From assembly GCA_963776505.1 (NCBI GenBank), contig CAVZNH010000004.1, positions 27,478 to 91,477 on the forward strand: a stretch of DNA of 64,000 nucleotides, written 5' to 3'. The notes below the pieces were generated by a model. It did no database searches and was not told the origin of the DNA. It worked only from the letters and a program-made list of their open reading frames with translations. This DNA is from JAMXLO01 sp963776505 (GTDB taxonomy: Bacteria > Pseudomonadota > Alphaproteobacteria > Acetobacterales > Acetobacteraceae). Positions 25,669 to 34,429 of this stretch are shown here, in pieces. Both the position numbers and the translations under genes were made by a program. Numbering within the stretch: position 1 is the first letter of the stretch; every line of letters starts with the position of its first letter.

Positions 25669-27014
25669 CGTGCGTTCCTCCATGTCGCGTGCGGAACCGG
25701 GATGCCGAGGTTTTCGCGCAACGTGGTGCCAGAATAATCCTTGTGATACAGCCCTCGCCGCTGCAACTCCGGTACGACGTGTTTCACGAAATCCATATAA
25801 GTGCCCGGCACGTGCGTTGCCGCCAGAACAAAGCCGTCGGCCACCGGTTCGGTGAACCACTGCTCCAATCCGTCCGCCACCTCCTTCGGTCCGCCGACGA
25901 ATGGTTTGTTCGGTCGGGCGCGGTGGCTGAACCTAATGAAGTCGCGCGGCGTCGGGTTGGCGAGGCCGCTTGCGCGCAGCACGCGGTCGCGCATCGATTG
26001 CGTGCCGGAGACGTTCGCCAACTCCTCGTCCGTGAAGGGCTCGTCGATGCCCTTCGACGCAAAATCGAAATTCATCGCCTCCGATAGCAGCGACAGTGCA
26101 TCCTCATCTGTCGCCAGCGTCTCGATCAGCGCCATCTTGTCCTCGGCTTCCGCTTTCGTCTCGGCGCAGACCACATAGGCCGACGGTGTGATGAAGAATT
26201 TGTCGGGATCGCGGCCCTGGCTTGCCACGTCCTCCTTCATCTCGCGATAGAGCTGCCTGCCATGCTCCATGCTGGTGTGCGTAGAGACAAAGACGACCTC
26301 GCCCCAACGCGCGGAAAAATGCTTGCCGCGCCCACTCTGTCCTGCCTGGATGACCACCGGATGGCCCTGCGGCGAGCGCGGCACGGTGAACGGACCACGC
26401 GAGCGGAACCATTGCCCCTGATGATCCAACCGTCGCACCTTGTGTGGATGCGCGAACAGCCCCGTCTGCTTGTCGATGACGATCGCGTCGTCGTCCCAGG
26501 AGTTCCAATGGCCAAGCACCACCTCCATGAACTCGTCCGCACGGTCGTAGCGTGAGTCATGCTCCAGGTGCTCGTCGTAGCCCATGTTCAGCGCCTCGCC
26601 GTCGTTCATCGACGTGACGACGTTCCAGGCGGCGCGGCCGCCTGTCATCAGGTCGAGCGTCGCAAACACACGCGCTACGTGGAACGGCTCGAAATAGGTA
26701 GTCGAGCAGGTAGCGCCCAGGCCGAGACGTTCTGTCGCCATTCCCATCACTGTGAGTACGGTGATCGGGTCCATCTTCACGCAGCGTATGCCGTGTTCGA
26801 CGGTATGGCTGTGGTCGTTGCCGTAGCGGTCTGGCATCGCCAGGCGGTCGTCGAAGAAGCCGAGGTGGAACTTGCCTTCCTCCAGCACGCGGCCGATGGT
26901 GCGGTAGTAGTCGGCGGACATGGAGTCATCGCGAGACTCCGGATGACGCCATGAACTCACAAGGTTGGTGCAGTTCTGCGCCTGCAGGAACCCGACCATG
27001 ACCATCTGGCGCAT
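25665..27014 (-). CDS. LLM class FMN-dependent monooxygenase (NtaA/SnaA/DszA type)
   Basis: The 449-residue protein shows HLGFFDDRLAMPDRYGNDHS, ERLGLGATCSTTYFEPFHVA, FATLDLMTGGRAAWNVVTSM, HPHKVRRLDHQGQWFRSRGP and HPVVIQAGQSGRGKHFSARW. These are marks of the nitrilotriacetate, pristinamycin and dibenzothiophene-sulfone monooxygenase group, which take FMNH2 from a separate reductase. It inserts one oxygen atom and often breaks a C-N or C-S bond. No flavin reductase gene is seen nearby. It heads the three-gene minus-strand unit and is divergent from the MDR-type reductase gene with 69 bp between starts. Confidence 0.92.
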   Translation of the reverse strand: MRQMVMVGFLQAQNCTNLVSSWRHPESRDDSMSADYYRTIGRVLEEGKFHLGFFDDRLAMPDRYGNDHSHTVEHGIRCVKMDPITVLTVMGMATERLGLGATCSTTYFEPFHVARVFATLDLMTGGRAAWNVVTSMNDGEALNMGYDEHLEHDSRYDRADEFMEVVLGHWNSWDDDAIVIDKQTGLFAHPHKVRRLDHQGQWFRSRGPFTVPRSPQGHPVVIQAGQSGRGKHFSARWGEVVFVSTHTSMEHGRQLYREMKEDVASQGRDPDKFFITPSAYVVCAETKAEAEDKMALIETLATDEDALSLLSEAMNFDFASKGIDEPFTDEELANVSGTQSMRDRVLRASGLANPTPRDFIRFSHRARPNKPFVGGPKEVADGLEQWFTEPVADGFVLAATHVPGTYMDFVKHVVPELQRRGLYHKDYSGTTLRENLGIPVPHATWRNAR

Positions 27015-27083
27015 TTGCGACGCTCCGTCCCGATACGATACTCGCCGGTATCATCGCGCGGAATTACAGGGGAGGGCAATCTG

Positions 27084-28013
27084 ATGCTCGGTCTCGTCAC
27101 CACAATGAACGATAAGGCTCCGGTTGAACTGCGTGAACTTTCCGAGCCGCGGCCGCAGCGCAACGAAGCCGTCGTCGCGGTTCATGCGTTTTCGCTCAAC
27201 CGCGGTGAGCTGCGCTCCGTGCGCAACAATGGCGAGGGCTGGGTTCCCGGCCAGGATGTTGCAGGTGTCGTGTTGAAGCAGGCAGAGGACGGCAGCGGAC
27301 CGACTGCCGGTTCGCGTGTCGTCGCGCTGACCGATGAGTTTGCTTGGGCACAGCGAGTGGCTGTGCCGGGCCATCGCATGGCAGTGCTGCCGGACAATGT
27401 CAGGTTTGCCCAGGCTGCGACCCTGCCGGTTGCCGGCCTGACCGCGTTGCGAACGCTCCGCCACGGCGCGCCGCTGCTCGGCAAACACGTACTGATCACA
27501 GGCGCGGCTGGCGGTGTCGGCACGATCGCGGTGCAGCTTGCGGCGCGATCCGGTGCCCGTGTGACTGCCGTCGTCGGCCGCCAGGAGCGCGCTTCCGGAT
27601 TGAAGGAGCTGGGTGCGCGCGAGGTGATAGAAGGCATCGACAGCGCGCAAGGCCGTTTCGGCCTGATCCTGGAATCGGCGGGCGGCACATCGCTGGCGCA
27701 GGCCATCAAGCTTGTCGAGAGGAATGGAACGGTCGTGGTGTACGGCAACTCATCGGGCGAACCGACGACGCTTGCGTTCGCTGACTTCCGTGGCGCGCCG
27801 AACTCGCGTGTGCAGAGCTTCAGTTATTTCTACTCAGAGTCAGAGGACCGGTTCGCGCCGGACCTCGCACTGCTCGTGTCGCTGATCGCCGACGGATCGC
27901 TGAAGCCGCAGATCGGTTTGGAACGAAGCTGGCGCGACTTCGCCGCGGTGGCCGAGCAGTTGCGCGATCGCCGCGTTGCCGGCAAGGCTGTTCTGCTGGT
28001 GGACGCGGACTGA
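27084..28013 (+). CDS. zinc-independent MDR quinone oxidoreductase-like protein
   Basis: The 309-residue medium-chain reductase has HAFSLNRGELRSVRNNGEGW, GWVPGQDVAGVVLKQAED, NVRFAQAATLPVAGLTALRT and the NADPH motif HVLITGAAGGVGTIAVQLAA, then VVGRQERASGLKELGAREVI. The structural and catalytic zinc cysteines of alcohol dehydrogenases are absent, so it belongs with quinone/enoyl reductases. The ATG at 27084 follows GGGGAGGG; an earlier ATG at 27015 lacks one. An SDR gene follows 14 bp later. It is divergent from the LLM operon and may process the product of that pathway. Confidence 0.88.
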   Translation: MLGLVTTMNDKAPVELRELSEPRPQRNEAVVAVHAFSLNRGELRSVRNNGEGWVPGQDVAGVVLKQAEDGSGPTAGSRVVALTDEFAWAQRVAVPGHRMAVLPDNVRFAQAATLPVAGLTALRTLRHGAPLLGKHVLITGAAGGVGTIAVQLAARSGARVTAVVGRQERASGLKELGAREVIEGIDSAQGRFGLILESAGGTSLAQAIKLVERNGTVVVYGNSSGEPTTLAFADFRGAPNSRVQSFSYFYSESEDRFAPDLALLVSLIADGSLKPQIGLERSWRDFAAVAEQLRDRRVAGKAVLLVDAD

Positions 28014-28027
28014 AGGAGGAAACGCAG

Positions 28028-28831
28028 ATGGAATTCGCGGGCAAGGTTGCCTTGATCACCGGCGGTGGCGGCGGCATCGGTCGCGCCAGCGCAATCGGCT
28101 TCGCGGGACGCGGTGCCAAGGTCGTGGTGGTTGACCTGGACACGACCGCGGGTGAGGCGAGCGCTGAGTTGGTGCGCCAGCGCGGTGGCGATGCAAGCTT
28201 CGTTCGCGCCGACGTCACCAAATCCGCCGACGTGCAGACTTACGTGAAGGCGACGCTGGATGCCTATGGCTCGATCGACTGCTTCTTCAACAACGCCGGC
28301 ATTGAGGGCAAGGCCGCGCCGACGCAGGAATACGACGAGGCGATCTTCGACCAGGTGATCGGCGTCAACCTGAAGGGCGTGTTCCTGGGAATGCGTCATG
28401 TCCTGCCGGTGATGCTGAAGCAAGGTCGCGGGGCCATCGTCAATACGGCGTCGGTGGCAGGCCTGTTCGGCGGACCAGGCATGGCGCCCTACGTCGCGTC
28501 GAAGCACGGCGTTCTCGGCCTGACCAAGGTGGCGTCGTCCGATGTCGCGCGGCTCGGCATCAGGGTGAATGCGGTATGTCCTGGTCCGGTCGAGACGCGG
28601 ATGATGCGGTCGTTGGAGGCGCAGCGGAATCCGAATGACCCTCAGGCGGTCCACGACGCAAACGCTGCCAATACGCCGACCGGTCGCTATGTGACGCCGG
28701 AGGAGGTGGCCAACGTAGTTATGTATCTATGTTCGGATTTCGCCGGCGACATCACCGGCACGCACATCGTCATTGACGGCGGTCGCTCTGGTTCTGGCGG
28801 AGCTCCGCCAGCCGTCCCTCGGCGCGCTTGA
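28028..28831 (+). CDS. short-chain dehydrogenase/reductase (SDR)
   Basis: The 267-residue protein has VALITGGGGGIGRASAIGFA, VVDLDTTAGEASAELVRQRG (Asp for NAD), IDCFFNNAGIEGKAAPTQEY, AIVNTASVAGLFGGPGMAPY and YVASKHGVLGLTKVASSDVA. The end THIVIDGGRSGSG is followed by a short unconserved tail. AAGGAGG lies upstream of ATG 28028. It is co-directional with the MDR gene. Its last 62 bp overlap the end of the convergent repeat-protein gene, so the tail after the canonical C terminus may be an evolutionary read-through. Confidence 0.92.
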   Translation: MEFAGKVALITGGGGGIGRASAIGFAGRGAKVVVVDLDTTAGEASAELVRQRGGDASFVRADVTKSADVQTYVKATLDAYGSIDCFFNNAGIEGKAAPTQEYDEAIFDQVIGVNLKGVFLGMRHVLPVMLKQGRGAIVNTASVAGLFGGPGMAPYVASKHGVLGLTKVASSDVARLGIRVNAVCPGPVETRMMRSLEAQRNPNDPQAVHDANAANTPTGRYVTPEEVANVVMYLCSDFAGDITGTHIVIDGGRSGSGGAPPAVPRRA

Positions 28832-29702
28832 GATTGTAGCGCGCAATGGCGCGCTGTTGCAGCCGCGCCGGTCCATCGAGCGCGGCGATTGCGTCACGAT
28901 AAATCGCAATCGCCTCCTCGATCGATGCGGTATCGTTCAACGCCGCCAGCGCATTGGCAAGATTGGTGCTGGCCATCGCCCACTCCAGCGGAGTGACCTC
29001 GCGCGTATAGACATTGAGCGCCGCGCGACAGGCAATGACCGCATCGGCCAGGGTGTCGTGGTCGTTGTCACGCTCGCCCAGCACGCGCAATGCCTGGCCG
29101 AGATTGCTCTGCGTCACGGCCATATCGATCGGCGAATCTTGTTCTCCGTATTCCTCCAGCGCGGCGCGATAATGATCGACCGCTTCACGCAGCGACGCGG
29201 TGTCGCCGGTGCGTTCCCCTTGCAGAGACAGCACCGCGCCGCAATTACGCTGCATCCGCGCCCAGTCGGCGGGTGCGGCATCGCGCGTGTAGACCCTGGT
29301 CGCCAAGCGATAGCTGTTGAGCGCCGCATTCAGCCAAGCCGGATCGCTATCGCGCTCGCCGAGCACGACCTGCGCCGCGCCGAGCAGCGCCACCGTTCGG
29401 GCCCAGTCCTCCGGCGTGGTATCCGGCCGGTAGACTTCCAGTGCATGGTCACACGCGGTCATTGCCGAATGCAGCATCACCGGATCATCGATGCGGGCAC
29501 CCAGCGCCCGCAGCGCTGCAGAAAGGCGGCTCTGCGTCTTCGCCCAGTCGAGCGGCGCATCCGAACGCGGCGCCATCCTCAGTGCGGCATTGAAGCCCGA
29601 GACCGCATCGGCGATGCCCGATATGTCTTCCGCCGCCTCGCCCTCGGCCAGCAACACCTCGGCCTTGGCTATTGTCTGGCGCCAGATTTCGCCGGCACTC
29701 AT
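28770..29702 (-). CDS. tetratricopeptide-like repeat protein with 47-residue period
   Basis: The 310-residue protein is built of helical repeats with an exact 47-residue period: Trp at 53, 100, 147 and 241, with Met at the matching position 194. Each unit reads roughly P-x-D/E-W-A-x-x-Q-x-x-L-G-x-A-L-x-x-L-G-E-R-x-x-D, for example DWARMQRNCGAVLSLQGERT. This is a TPR-like superhelix variant usually found in signalling or scaffold proteins. No enzyme domain or signal peptide is visible. It is the last gene of the operon beginning at 34299, its ATG overlapping the previous stop by 4 bp. It may assemble the enzymes encoded upstream. Confidence 0.8.
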   Translation of the reverse strand: MSAGEIWRQTIAKAEVLLAEGEAAEDISGIADAVSGFNAALRMAPRSDAPLDWAKTQSRLSAALRALGARIDDPVMLHSAMTACDHALEVYRPDTTPEDWARTVALLGAAQVVLGERDSDPAWLNAALNSYRLATRVYTRDAAPADWARMQRNCGAVLSLQGERTGDTASLREAVDHYRAALEEYGEQDSPIDMAVTQSNLGQALRVLGERDNDHDTLADAVIACRAALNVYTREVTPLEWAMASTNLANALAALNDTASIEEAIAIYRDAIAALDGPARLQQRAIARYNLKRAEGRLAELRQNQSDRRQ

Positions 29703-30091
29703 TTCTCGGCGCGCATCTCCGCAAAGGTCTCCTTGGCGACCAGCAGCGATTCGCGTATCAGCGGCACACCGACATAGCCCCCGAGATGCAACAGGGACTC
29801 GACAAGCTCGTCTTCGGTCCAGCCCTGATTGCGCGCCATGCGCAGATGCAGTTTCAGCTCAGGGTCACGGCCGGTCGCGGCGTCGGAAATGACGCAGATC
29901 AGCGCCCGGGTTTTCAGGTCAAGCCCCGGGCGCGACCACAGCGCCCCGAAGATGGTTTCCTGGGTGACCTCGGCGAACTTCGCCATGATCGGATCGTTGT
30001 ATATGGCCTTGTCCATACGATCGACCGTTGCGTCGCCCAGCAGCTTGCGCCGCATCGCGCGGCCCTTCTCACGCAACTCGCTGTCTGCCAT
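29699..30091 (-). CDS. carboxymuconolactone decarboxylase family protein
   Basis: The 130-residue protein has the PcaC-like pattern PGLDLKTRALICVISDAATG, ELKLHLRMARNQGWTEDEL and ESLLHLGGYVGVPLIRESL. Family members include 4-carboxymuconolactone decarboxylase of the protocatechuate pathway and AhpD-type disulfide proteins; the two-cysteine CxxC of AhpD is absent, so decarboxylase or isomerase chemistry is more likely. The ATG at 30091 follows GGGAG at good spacing; a GTG five codons earlier is less likely. It lies between the Rieske and repeat-protein genes in one operon. Confidence 0.88.
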   Translation of the reverse strand: MADSELREKGRAMRRKLLGDATVDRMDKAIYNDPIMAKFAEVTQETIFGALWSRPGLDLKTRALICVISDAATGRDPELKLHLRMARNQGWTEDELVESLLHLGGYVGVPLIRESLLVAKETFAEMRAEK

Positions 30092-30122
30092 CACGTTGTC
30101 TCCCACAAAACTGTCAGCGGTA

Positions 30123-30536
30123 TCAGAGTTCCACCACCACGTAGTTCTGTTCCACCGACACCGGTACCATCTCTGCCACGAACGGCCCCTTCGCCAAAGT
30201 CTCGCCGGGCACCACCTCCACTTGATAGGTCCGTGCCTTCACGCTTTCCGGGTGGCACCAGGACTGGCCCGTCTTGATGTCGAATTCCCAGCCATGCCAC
30301 GGACAGCGCAGCATCTCGCCGTGACGCTCCAGCCGGTATTCGCCAGGCCGATCCGCGGTGAACCTGCCCAGGATCGGCCCGATGCACAGCGGCGCACCCT
30401 CATGCGGGCAGCGGTTGATCAGCGCGAAGAACTCATCCTTCACATTGAAGATGCCGATTGAGCGGCCGGCGATGTTGACGATCTTGCAGGTGCCCGGCGA
30501 GATCTCGCTCGCGGGTGCGACAACGTGCCGGGCCAT
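30123..30536 (-). CDS. Rieske [2Fe-2S] protein
   Basis: Cluster ligands are Cys43-x-His45 in NRCPHEGAPL and Cys78-x2-His81 in RCPWHGWEFD, giving a complete Rieske site within 137 residues. An insert between the halves, with ADRPGEYRLERHGEMLR, makes the spacing longer than in simple ferredoxins. No catalytic mononuclear-iron domain is attached. It could be an electron carrier for an oxygenase or an N-terminal-domain-only homologue. It starts at ATG 30536, 4 bp after the amidohydrolase stop, and sits in an operon with a decarboxylase-family gene. No oxygenase alpha subunit is present in this window. Confidence 0.9.
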   Translation of the reverse strand: MARHVVAPASEISPGTCKIVNIAGRSIGIFNVKDEFFALINRCPHEGAPLCIGPILGRFTADRPGEYRLERHGEMLRCPWHGWEFDIKTGQSWCHPESVKARTYQVEVVPGETLAKGPFVAEMVPVSVEQNYVVVEL

Positions 30537-30540
30537 GCAA

Positions 30541-31653
30541 TCACTCCAGGCCGTAGAACGCCAGCGCGTTCTCGCGGAACACCATCCGCTTCTGCTGGTC
30601 GGTCAGTGGCGCCTTGAACGCATAGCGCGGATCGTCCTGGTCCCAGTGCGGATAATCGGTCGAAAACATGATACGGTCCCAGCCGATCCACTCGCATGTC
30701 GCCAGCAGGTCCTCGGGCCGCTCTGGTTCCTCAATCGGCTGGGTTGTCACCCAGATGTTGTCGCGGATGTACTCCGACGGCAGTTTCTTCAAATGCGGCA
30801 CCTCTTCGCGCAGCCGCTTGTAGTGCTTGTCCAGCCGCCAGGTCAGCGACGGCAGCCACGCAAAGCCGCCTTCAACCAATGCCACGCGCAGATTGGGGAT
30901 GTGCTCGAACACGCCCTCGATCACCAGCGAGGTAACCAGTGCCTCCTTGCTCTGCGGATATGACGGGTGCTCCTCATGATAGAACGAAGGCCAGCCGCCG
31001 CCGGTGGACGGATGTCCGCCGGTGCCGCCGAGATGCAGCGCGATGGAGAAGCCATTCGCGGCGCACGCCTCGAGGATCGGCCAGTAGCGACGACGGCCCA
31101 GCGGCTCCAGCCCGCGCGGCGGGATCATCACATGGGTGAAGCGGCGGTCGCCGGCGCGCTTCTCGATCTCCTTGATCGCAGCTTCGGTATATTCCAGCGG
31201 GATCTGCACGCCGGCCTTCAGGCGCGGTTCGCGGTCGCACCACATCTGTGCTTCCCACTCGTTCGCGGCCGTCGCCATCGCCGCGCCGAACTCGACGTTG
31301 CGTTCGTCCGAACCACGACCGAGCAGCGGCATCATCAGGCCGTACGAAACGTTGAACAGGTCGAGCAACTGCTCCTGCATCATCTCCAGATCAGAACCTG
31401 GATGCGTCCCATCCTTCGGATAGGAGTCCATCCGCATGCCGGTGAACGGCGACATGCGCGGATAGTTCGGCGCATTGGAGAACGGCGAACGGGCACGGCC
31501 GCCGACCGAGGCGCGATGCTTGCGCCAGCGCTCCGACAGGAACTGGTCGAGGTCGGCGGGCGACTTCGTGTAGGGGTGCACGTCGCAATCGACAATGCCG
31601 AGCTTCGTCTGTGACGACGTGTCGGCTTGGCGATCCATGACCGTGACGTTCAT
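30541..31653 (-). CDS. amidohydrolase_2 family protein
   Basis: The 370-residue barrel has the metal motif IVDCDVHPY, the segment RRFTHVMIPPRGLEPLGRRR, a conserved His in FSIALHLGGTGGHPSTGG, NLRVALVEGGFAWLPSLTWR and the Asp ligand in RIMFSTDYPHWDQDDP. This is the branch that includes aminocarboxymuconate-semialdehyde and resorcylate decarboxylases and similar hydrolases. It probably acts on a ring or ring-cleavage product. It is a paralogue of the next gene (31670-32737), with shared end motifs. It is in operon with Rieske and CMD genes. Confidence 0.9.
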   Translation of the reverse strand: MNVTVMDRQADTSSQTKLGIVDCDVHPYTKSPADLDQFLSERWRKHRASVGGRARSPFSNAPNYPRMSPFTGMRMDSYPKDGTHPGSDLEMMQEQLLDLFNVSYGLMMPLLGRGSDERNVEFGAAMATAANEWEAQMWCDREPRLKAGVQIPLEYTEAAIKEIEKRAGDRRFTHVMIPPRGLEPLGRRRYWPILEACAANGFSIALHLGGTGGHPSTGGGWPSFYHEEHPSYPQSKEALVTSLVIEGVFEHIPNLRVALVEGGFAWLPSLTWRLDKHYKRLREEVPHLKKLPSEYIRDNIWVTTQPIEEPERPEDLLATCEWIGWDRIMFSTDYPHWDQDDPRYAFKAPLTDQQKRMVFRENALAFYGLE

Positions 31654-31669
31654 CGAATGCTCTCCATGC

Positions 31670-32737
31670 TCACGGGGATAGACGAGGGAAGGTCTTCAGC
31701 GCGTTGTCGACAAGGATCTTGCGCAGCAGATGCTCGGGCAGGCCGTCGGGCAGCGCGTCCTTGTCGTCGAAGTGCCAATGCGGATAGTCGGTCGAGAACA
31801 GCAGCATCTCGTCGGAGCCGATCTCCTCGATGATCCGCTGCAACTGGTCAGCGCGAGGCGGCGCGTCGAATGGCTGAATGGTCAGGCGCACATGTTCGCG
31901 CGCGTAGGCCGCCGGCGATTTCTCAAGCCACGGCACCTCGGCGCGCACGCCGCGCCAGGTCTTGTCGGCGCGCCACATCCACCCCGGCAGCCACGTCACG
32001 CCGGATTCCATCAGCACGACCTTCAGGCGCGGGAACTCGACGAACACGCCCTCGGTGATCAGGCTGTTCAGCACACCGGCAAACCCGGTCGACCACGAAA
32101 CGTAGTCTTCCAGGTAGTAAGACGGCCAGCCGAGATTGGTCGGCGGGTGCCGATAGCTGGATCCCGCGTGGATGCCGATCGGCAGGTCCAGCCGTTCGGC
32201 GACGCGGTAGATCGGCCAATGTATGCGGCGACCGAGCGGCAGCTCGCTCATCTCCCAAACCAGCACCTGCACGAAGCGTGGATCGACGGCGACGCGCTCG
32301 ATCTCCTTCGCGGCAAGCTCCGGGCTGTGCATCGGCACCACGATGGAGGCACGCAGGCGATCATCCTTCGACAGCCACTCAGCGGCGAGCCAGTCGTTGA
32401 TCGCGCGGCACATCGCCGCCGACAGGTCCTCGCTGAAGACCGCCGGGGCGCCATGGAGGATGTTACAGATTGCGTGGCGTGAGCCGAACGCATCGAGCGC
32501 CTGTGAGCGCAGCAGGTCCAGATCGGTTCCGGCGCTGCCCTTGGCGGGCTTCCAATCAGGGCGGCAGTTGATCGGCGCGTTGGGCGGGAAGGCCGCTGCG
32601 GTGTAATTATCGCGCTCCAGACCGCGCATCAGGATGTGTGACCGCCAGTATTCGTCGAGGTATGGCACCAGCGCCTGCATGCTCGGCAGGGCTGGATGAA
32701 TATCGCAATCGATCGCGCCGGGCGCGGGAACGGTCAC
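31670..32737 (-). CDS. amidohydrolase_2 family protein (paralogue of neighbour)
   Basis: The 355-residue protein carries AIDCDIHPALPSMQALVPYL, DPRFVQVLVWEMSELPLGRR, LPIGIHAGSSYRHPPTNLGW, LKVVLMESGVTWLPGWMWRA and MLLFSTDYPHWHFDDKDALP. Metal-binding D-x-H, His and Asp positions are all kept. It starts with GTG at 32737 with GGAG upstream. The tandem with the 370-aa paralogue suggests either two steps of one pathway or a heteromeric enzyme. It follows the MFS gene by 50 bp and precedes its paralogue by 16 bp. Confidence 0.9.
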   Translation of the reverse strand: MTVPAPGAIDCDIHPALPSMQALVPYLDEYWRSHILMRGLERDNYTAAAFPPNAPINCRPDWKPAKGSAGTDLDLLRSQALDAFGSRHAICNILHGAPAVFSEDLSAAMCRAINDWLAAEWLSKDDRLRASIVVPMHSPELAAKEIERVAVDPRFVQVLVWEMSELPLGRRIHWPIYRVAERLDLPIGIHAGSSYRHPPTNLGWPSYYLEDYVSWSTGFAGVLNSLITEGVFVEFPRLKVVLMESGVTWLPGWMWRADKTWRGVRAEVPWLEKSPAAYAREHVRLTIQPFDAPPRADQLQRIIEEIGSDEMLLFSTDYPHWHFDDKDALPDGLPEHLLRKILVDNALKTFPRLSP

Positions 32738-32787
32738 AGGCTACAACTCCGTATCGTTGGGAAGGATAGGGCCGAGCGGCGGGGCGT

Positions 32788-34299
32788 TCAATGGTGAGCC
32801 TGCTGGGACGGGCTCAGCCGCGCAGGGAGCAGAAGCGCGAAGCCCAGCGCCAGCACCGACAACCCGCCCGCCAGGACGTAGGTGTTATGCAGACCGAGCG
32901 CAACCACCTCGGTCAACCGTGTCAATTCGCTCACACTCAGCCCACCACGCTGGAAAGGATCCAGCAATCGATCCACCTGGGCCACAGTGTCCGGTGCCTC
33001 TCGCAGCAGCGTGAGGTTCAGCACGGCACCGAATGACGCCACCCCCAGCGACTGGCCAACGAAGCGCAGGAACATGCACGACGATGTGGCAGCGCCCCGC
33101 TGGTGCCACGGCACCGCGGCCTGGATCGATACGATGAACGTGGTGTTGCACAGCCCCATGCCGGTGCCGATCAGCAGCGATCCGCTGCTGGCCCACACCA
33201 CACCGCGCTCCGGCGTCAGCGTGATCAGTACGGTGCTGCCAGCTATCAGTGCCAGCGTTCCCAGCACCGCGGTCAGACGATACGTCGTGCGCACCATCAA
33301 TCTGCCGCCGTAGAAGCTCGCCACTGCCCAGGTGACTGACATCGCACCCAGCACCAATCCACCCGTCAACGCGCTGCGGCCCATCGCCCCCTGCACATAG
33401 GTCGGCAGAAACGCCGAAACGCCCGTCATCACCGCCGAGATGACCGCTCCGCCGAAACTGCCGATCGCGATGATGCGGTGCTGTCGCCAGAGATCCAGCG
33501 GCAACATGGGCTCCGCCGTGCTGCTCTCGTGCACCGCCAGTGCTACAAACGTTGCGATCGCAATCGCACCAACGATCGCCAGCGTCGCATGCGGCAGGCT
33601 GCCGCCCTGCACGAGCACCAGCATCAGCGCGGTGATCGCCACCATCAGCAGCAGCGAGCCCAGATAGTCGATGCGGCGCGGATGCAGCTCGGTTGGTTCC
33701 GTCAGAAATGTTGCGATCATTGCGATCGCTGCCACGCCGATCGGCAGATTGACCCAGAACACCAGTTGCCAGCTCACCTGTTCGACCAGGAAAGCGCCAA
33801 GCAATGGGCCCAGCACGGCGGCCACACCGAATACGCTGGACACCAGGCCCTGCACGTGGGCGCGCTCGGTCGGCGTGTAGATGTCGCCAAGGATCGTGGT
33901 GGCGATCGGCTGTACGCCACCGGCACCGAAGCCTTGCAGCGCACGGAATAGTATTAGCGCCACCATGTTGCCGGCAAAGCCGCACAGCGTGGAACCGACC
34001 AGGAACAGGCCCGCCCCGAAATAGAACACCTTCTTTCGGCCGTAGATGTCGGCAAGACGGCCATAGACGGGGATGCTCACCGCCTGGGTCAGCAGGTAGA
34101 CCGCAAATACCCACGAGAACAGGTTGAATCCACCCAGATCGGCAACGATGGTCGGCATCGCGGTTGCGACGATCGAGCTCTCTACCGCTGCCATGAATGT
34201 CGCCATCAGACAGGCGGCCAGCACTAGCGTCCGGCGAGCCGAGGGCGCCTGCGCGACGTTGATCGGGGCGCTTGTCGGCTGGAACCCCTCGTCGGGCAA
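32788..34299 (-). CDS. MFS transporter, DHA2 (14-TM drug/proton antiporter) family
   Basis: The 503-residue protein has about 14 membrane segments. Signature segments are MAAVESSIVATAMPTIVADL, motif A GRLADIYGRKKV, FRALQGFGAGGVQPIATTIL, motif C VFGVAAVLGPLLGAFL and WQLVFWVNLPIGVAAIAMI. It likely exports a hydrophobic or acidic compound by proton exchange. The best start in frame is TTG at 34299 with a GAGG a few bases upstream; an ATG at 34312 is out of frame. It leads the operon with the amidohydrolases, so it may move their substrate or product. It is divergent from hyuA, with 130 bp between starts. Confidence 0.9.
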   Translation of the reverse strand: MPDEGFQPTSAPINVAQAPSARRTLVLAACLMATFMAAVESSIVATAMPTIVADLGGFNLFSWVFAVYLLTQAVSIPVYGRLADIYGRKKVFYFGAGLFLVGSTLCGFAGNMVALILFRALQGFGAGGVQPIATTILGDIYTPTERAHVQGLVSSVFGVAAVLGPLLGAFLVEQVSWQLVFWVNLPIGVAAIAMIATFLTEPTELHPRRIDYLGSLLLMVAITALMLVLVQGGSLPHATLAIVGAIAIATFVALAVHESSTAEPMLPLDLWRQHRIIAIGSFGGAVISAVMTGVSAFLPTYVQGAMGRSALTGGLVLGAMSVTWAVASFYGGRLMVRTTYRLTAVLGTLALIAGSTVLITLTPERGVVWASSGSLLIGTGMGLCNTTFIVSIQAAVPWHQRGAATSSCMFLRFVGQSLGVASFGAVLNLTLLREAPDTVAQVDRLLDPFQRGGLSVSELTRLTEVVALGLHNTYVLAGGLSVLALGFALLLPARLSPSQQAHH

Positions 34300-34429
34300 C
34301 GGCTGGCCTCATTATGGTTGGGACGCGGCGGGCTTTCTGTCATTCTGGAGGAGGGGTGACAACCTGCGCGACCGCAGCCCTGCCGTGCTATCCAGGCATC
34401 GAACCATCTCGGAGGCGAGCGGCTCGCGT

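Noticed and set aside
28770..29702. CRISPR-like periodicity in the 47-residue repeat gene
   Set aside because: The period is in protein sequence (141 bp) and the DNA copies are diverged; no identical short repeats with unique spacers exist.
32885..34312. 475-codon frame in another phase of the MFS gene, with an ATG start
   Set aside because: Its residues lack hydrophobic segments, while the overlapping frame encodes a canonical 14-helix transporter.
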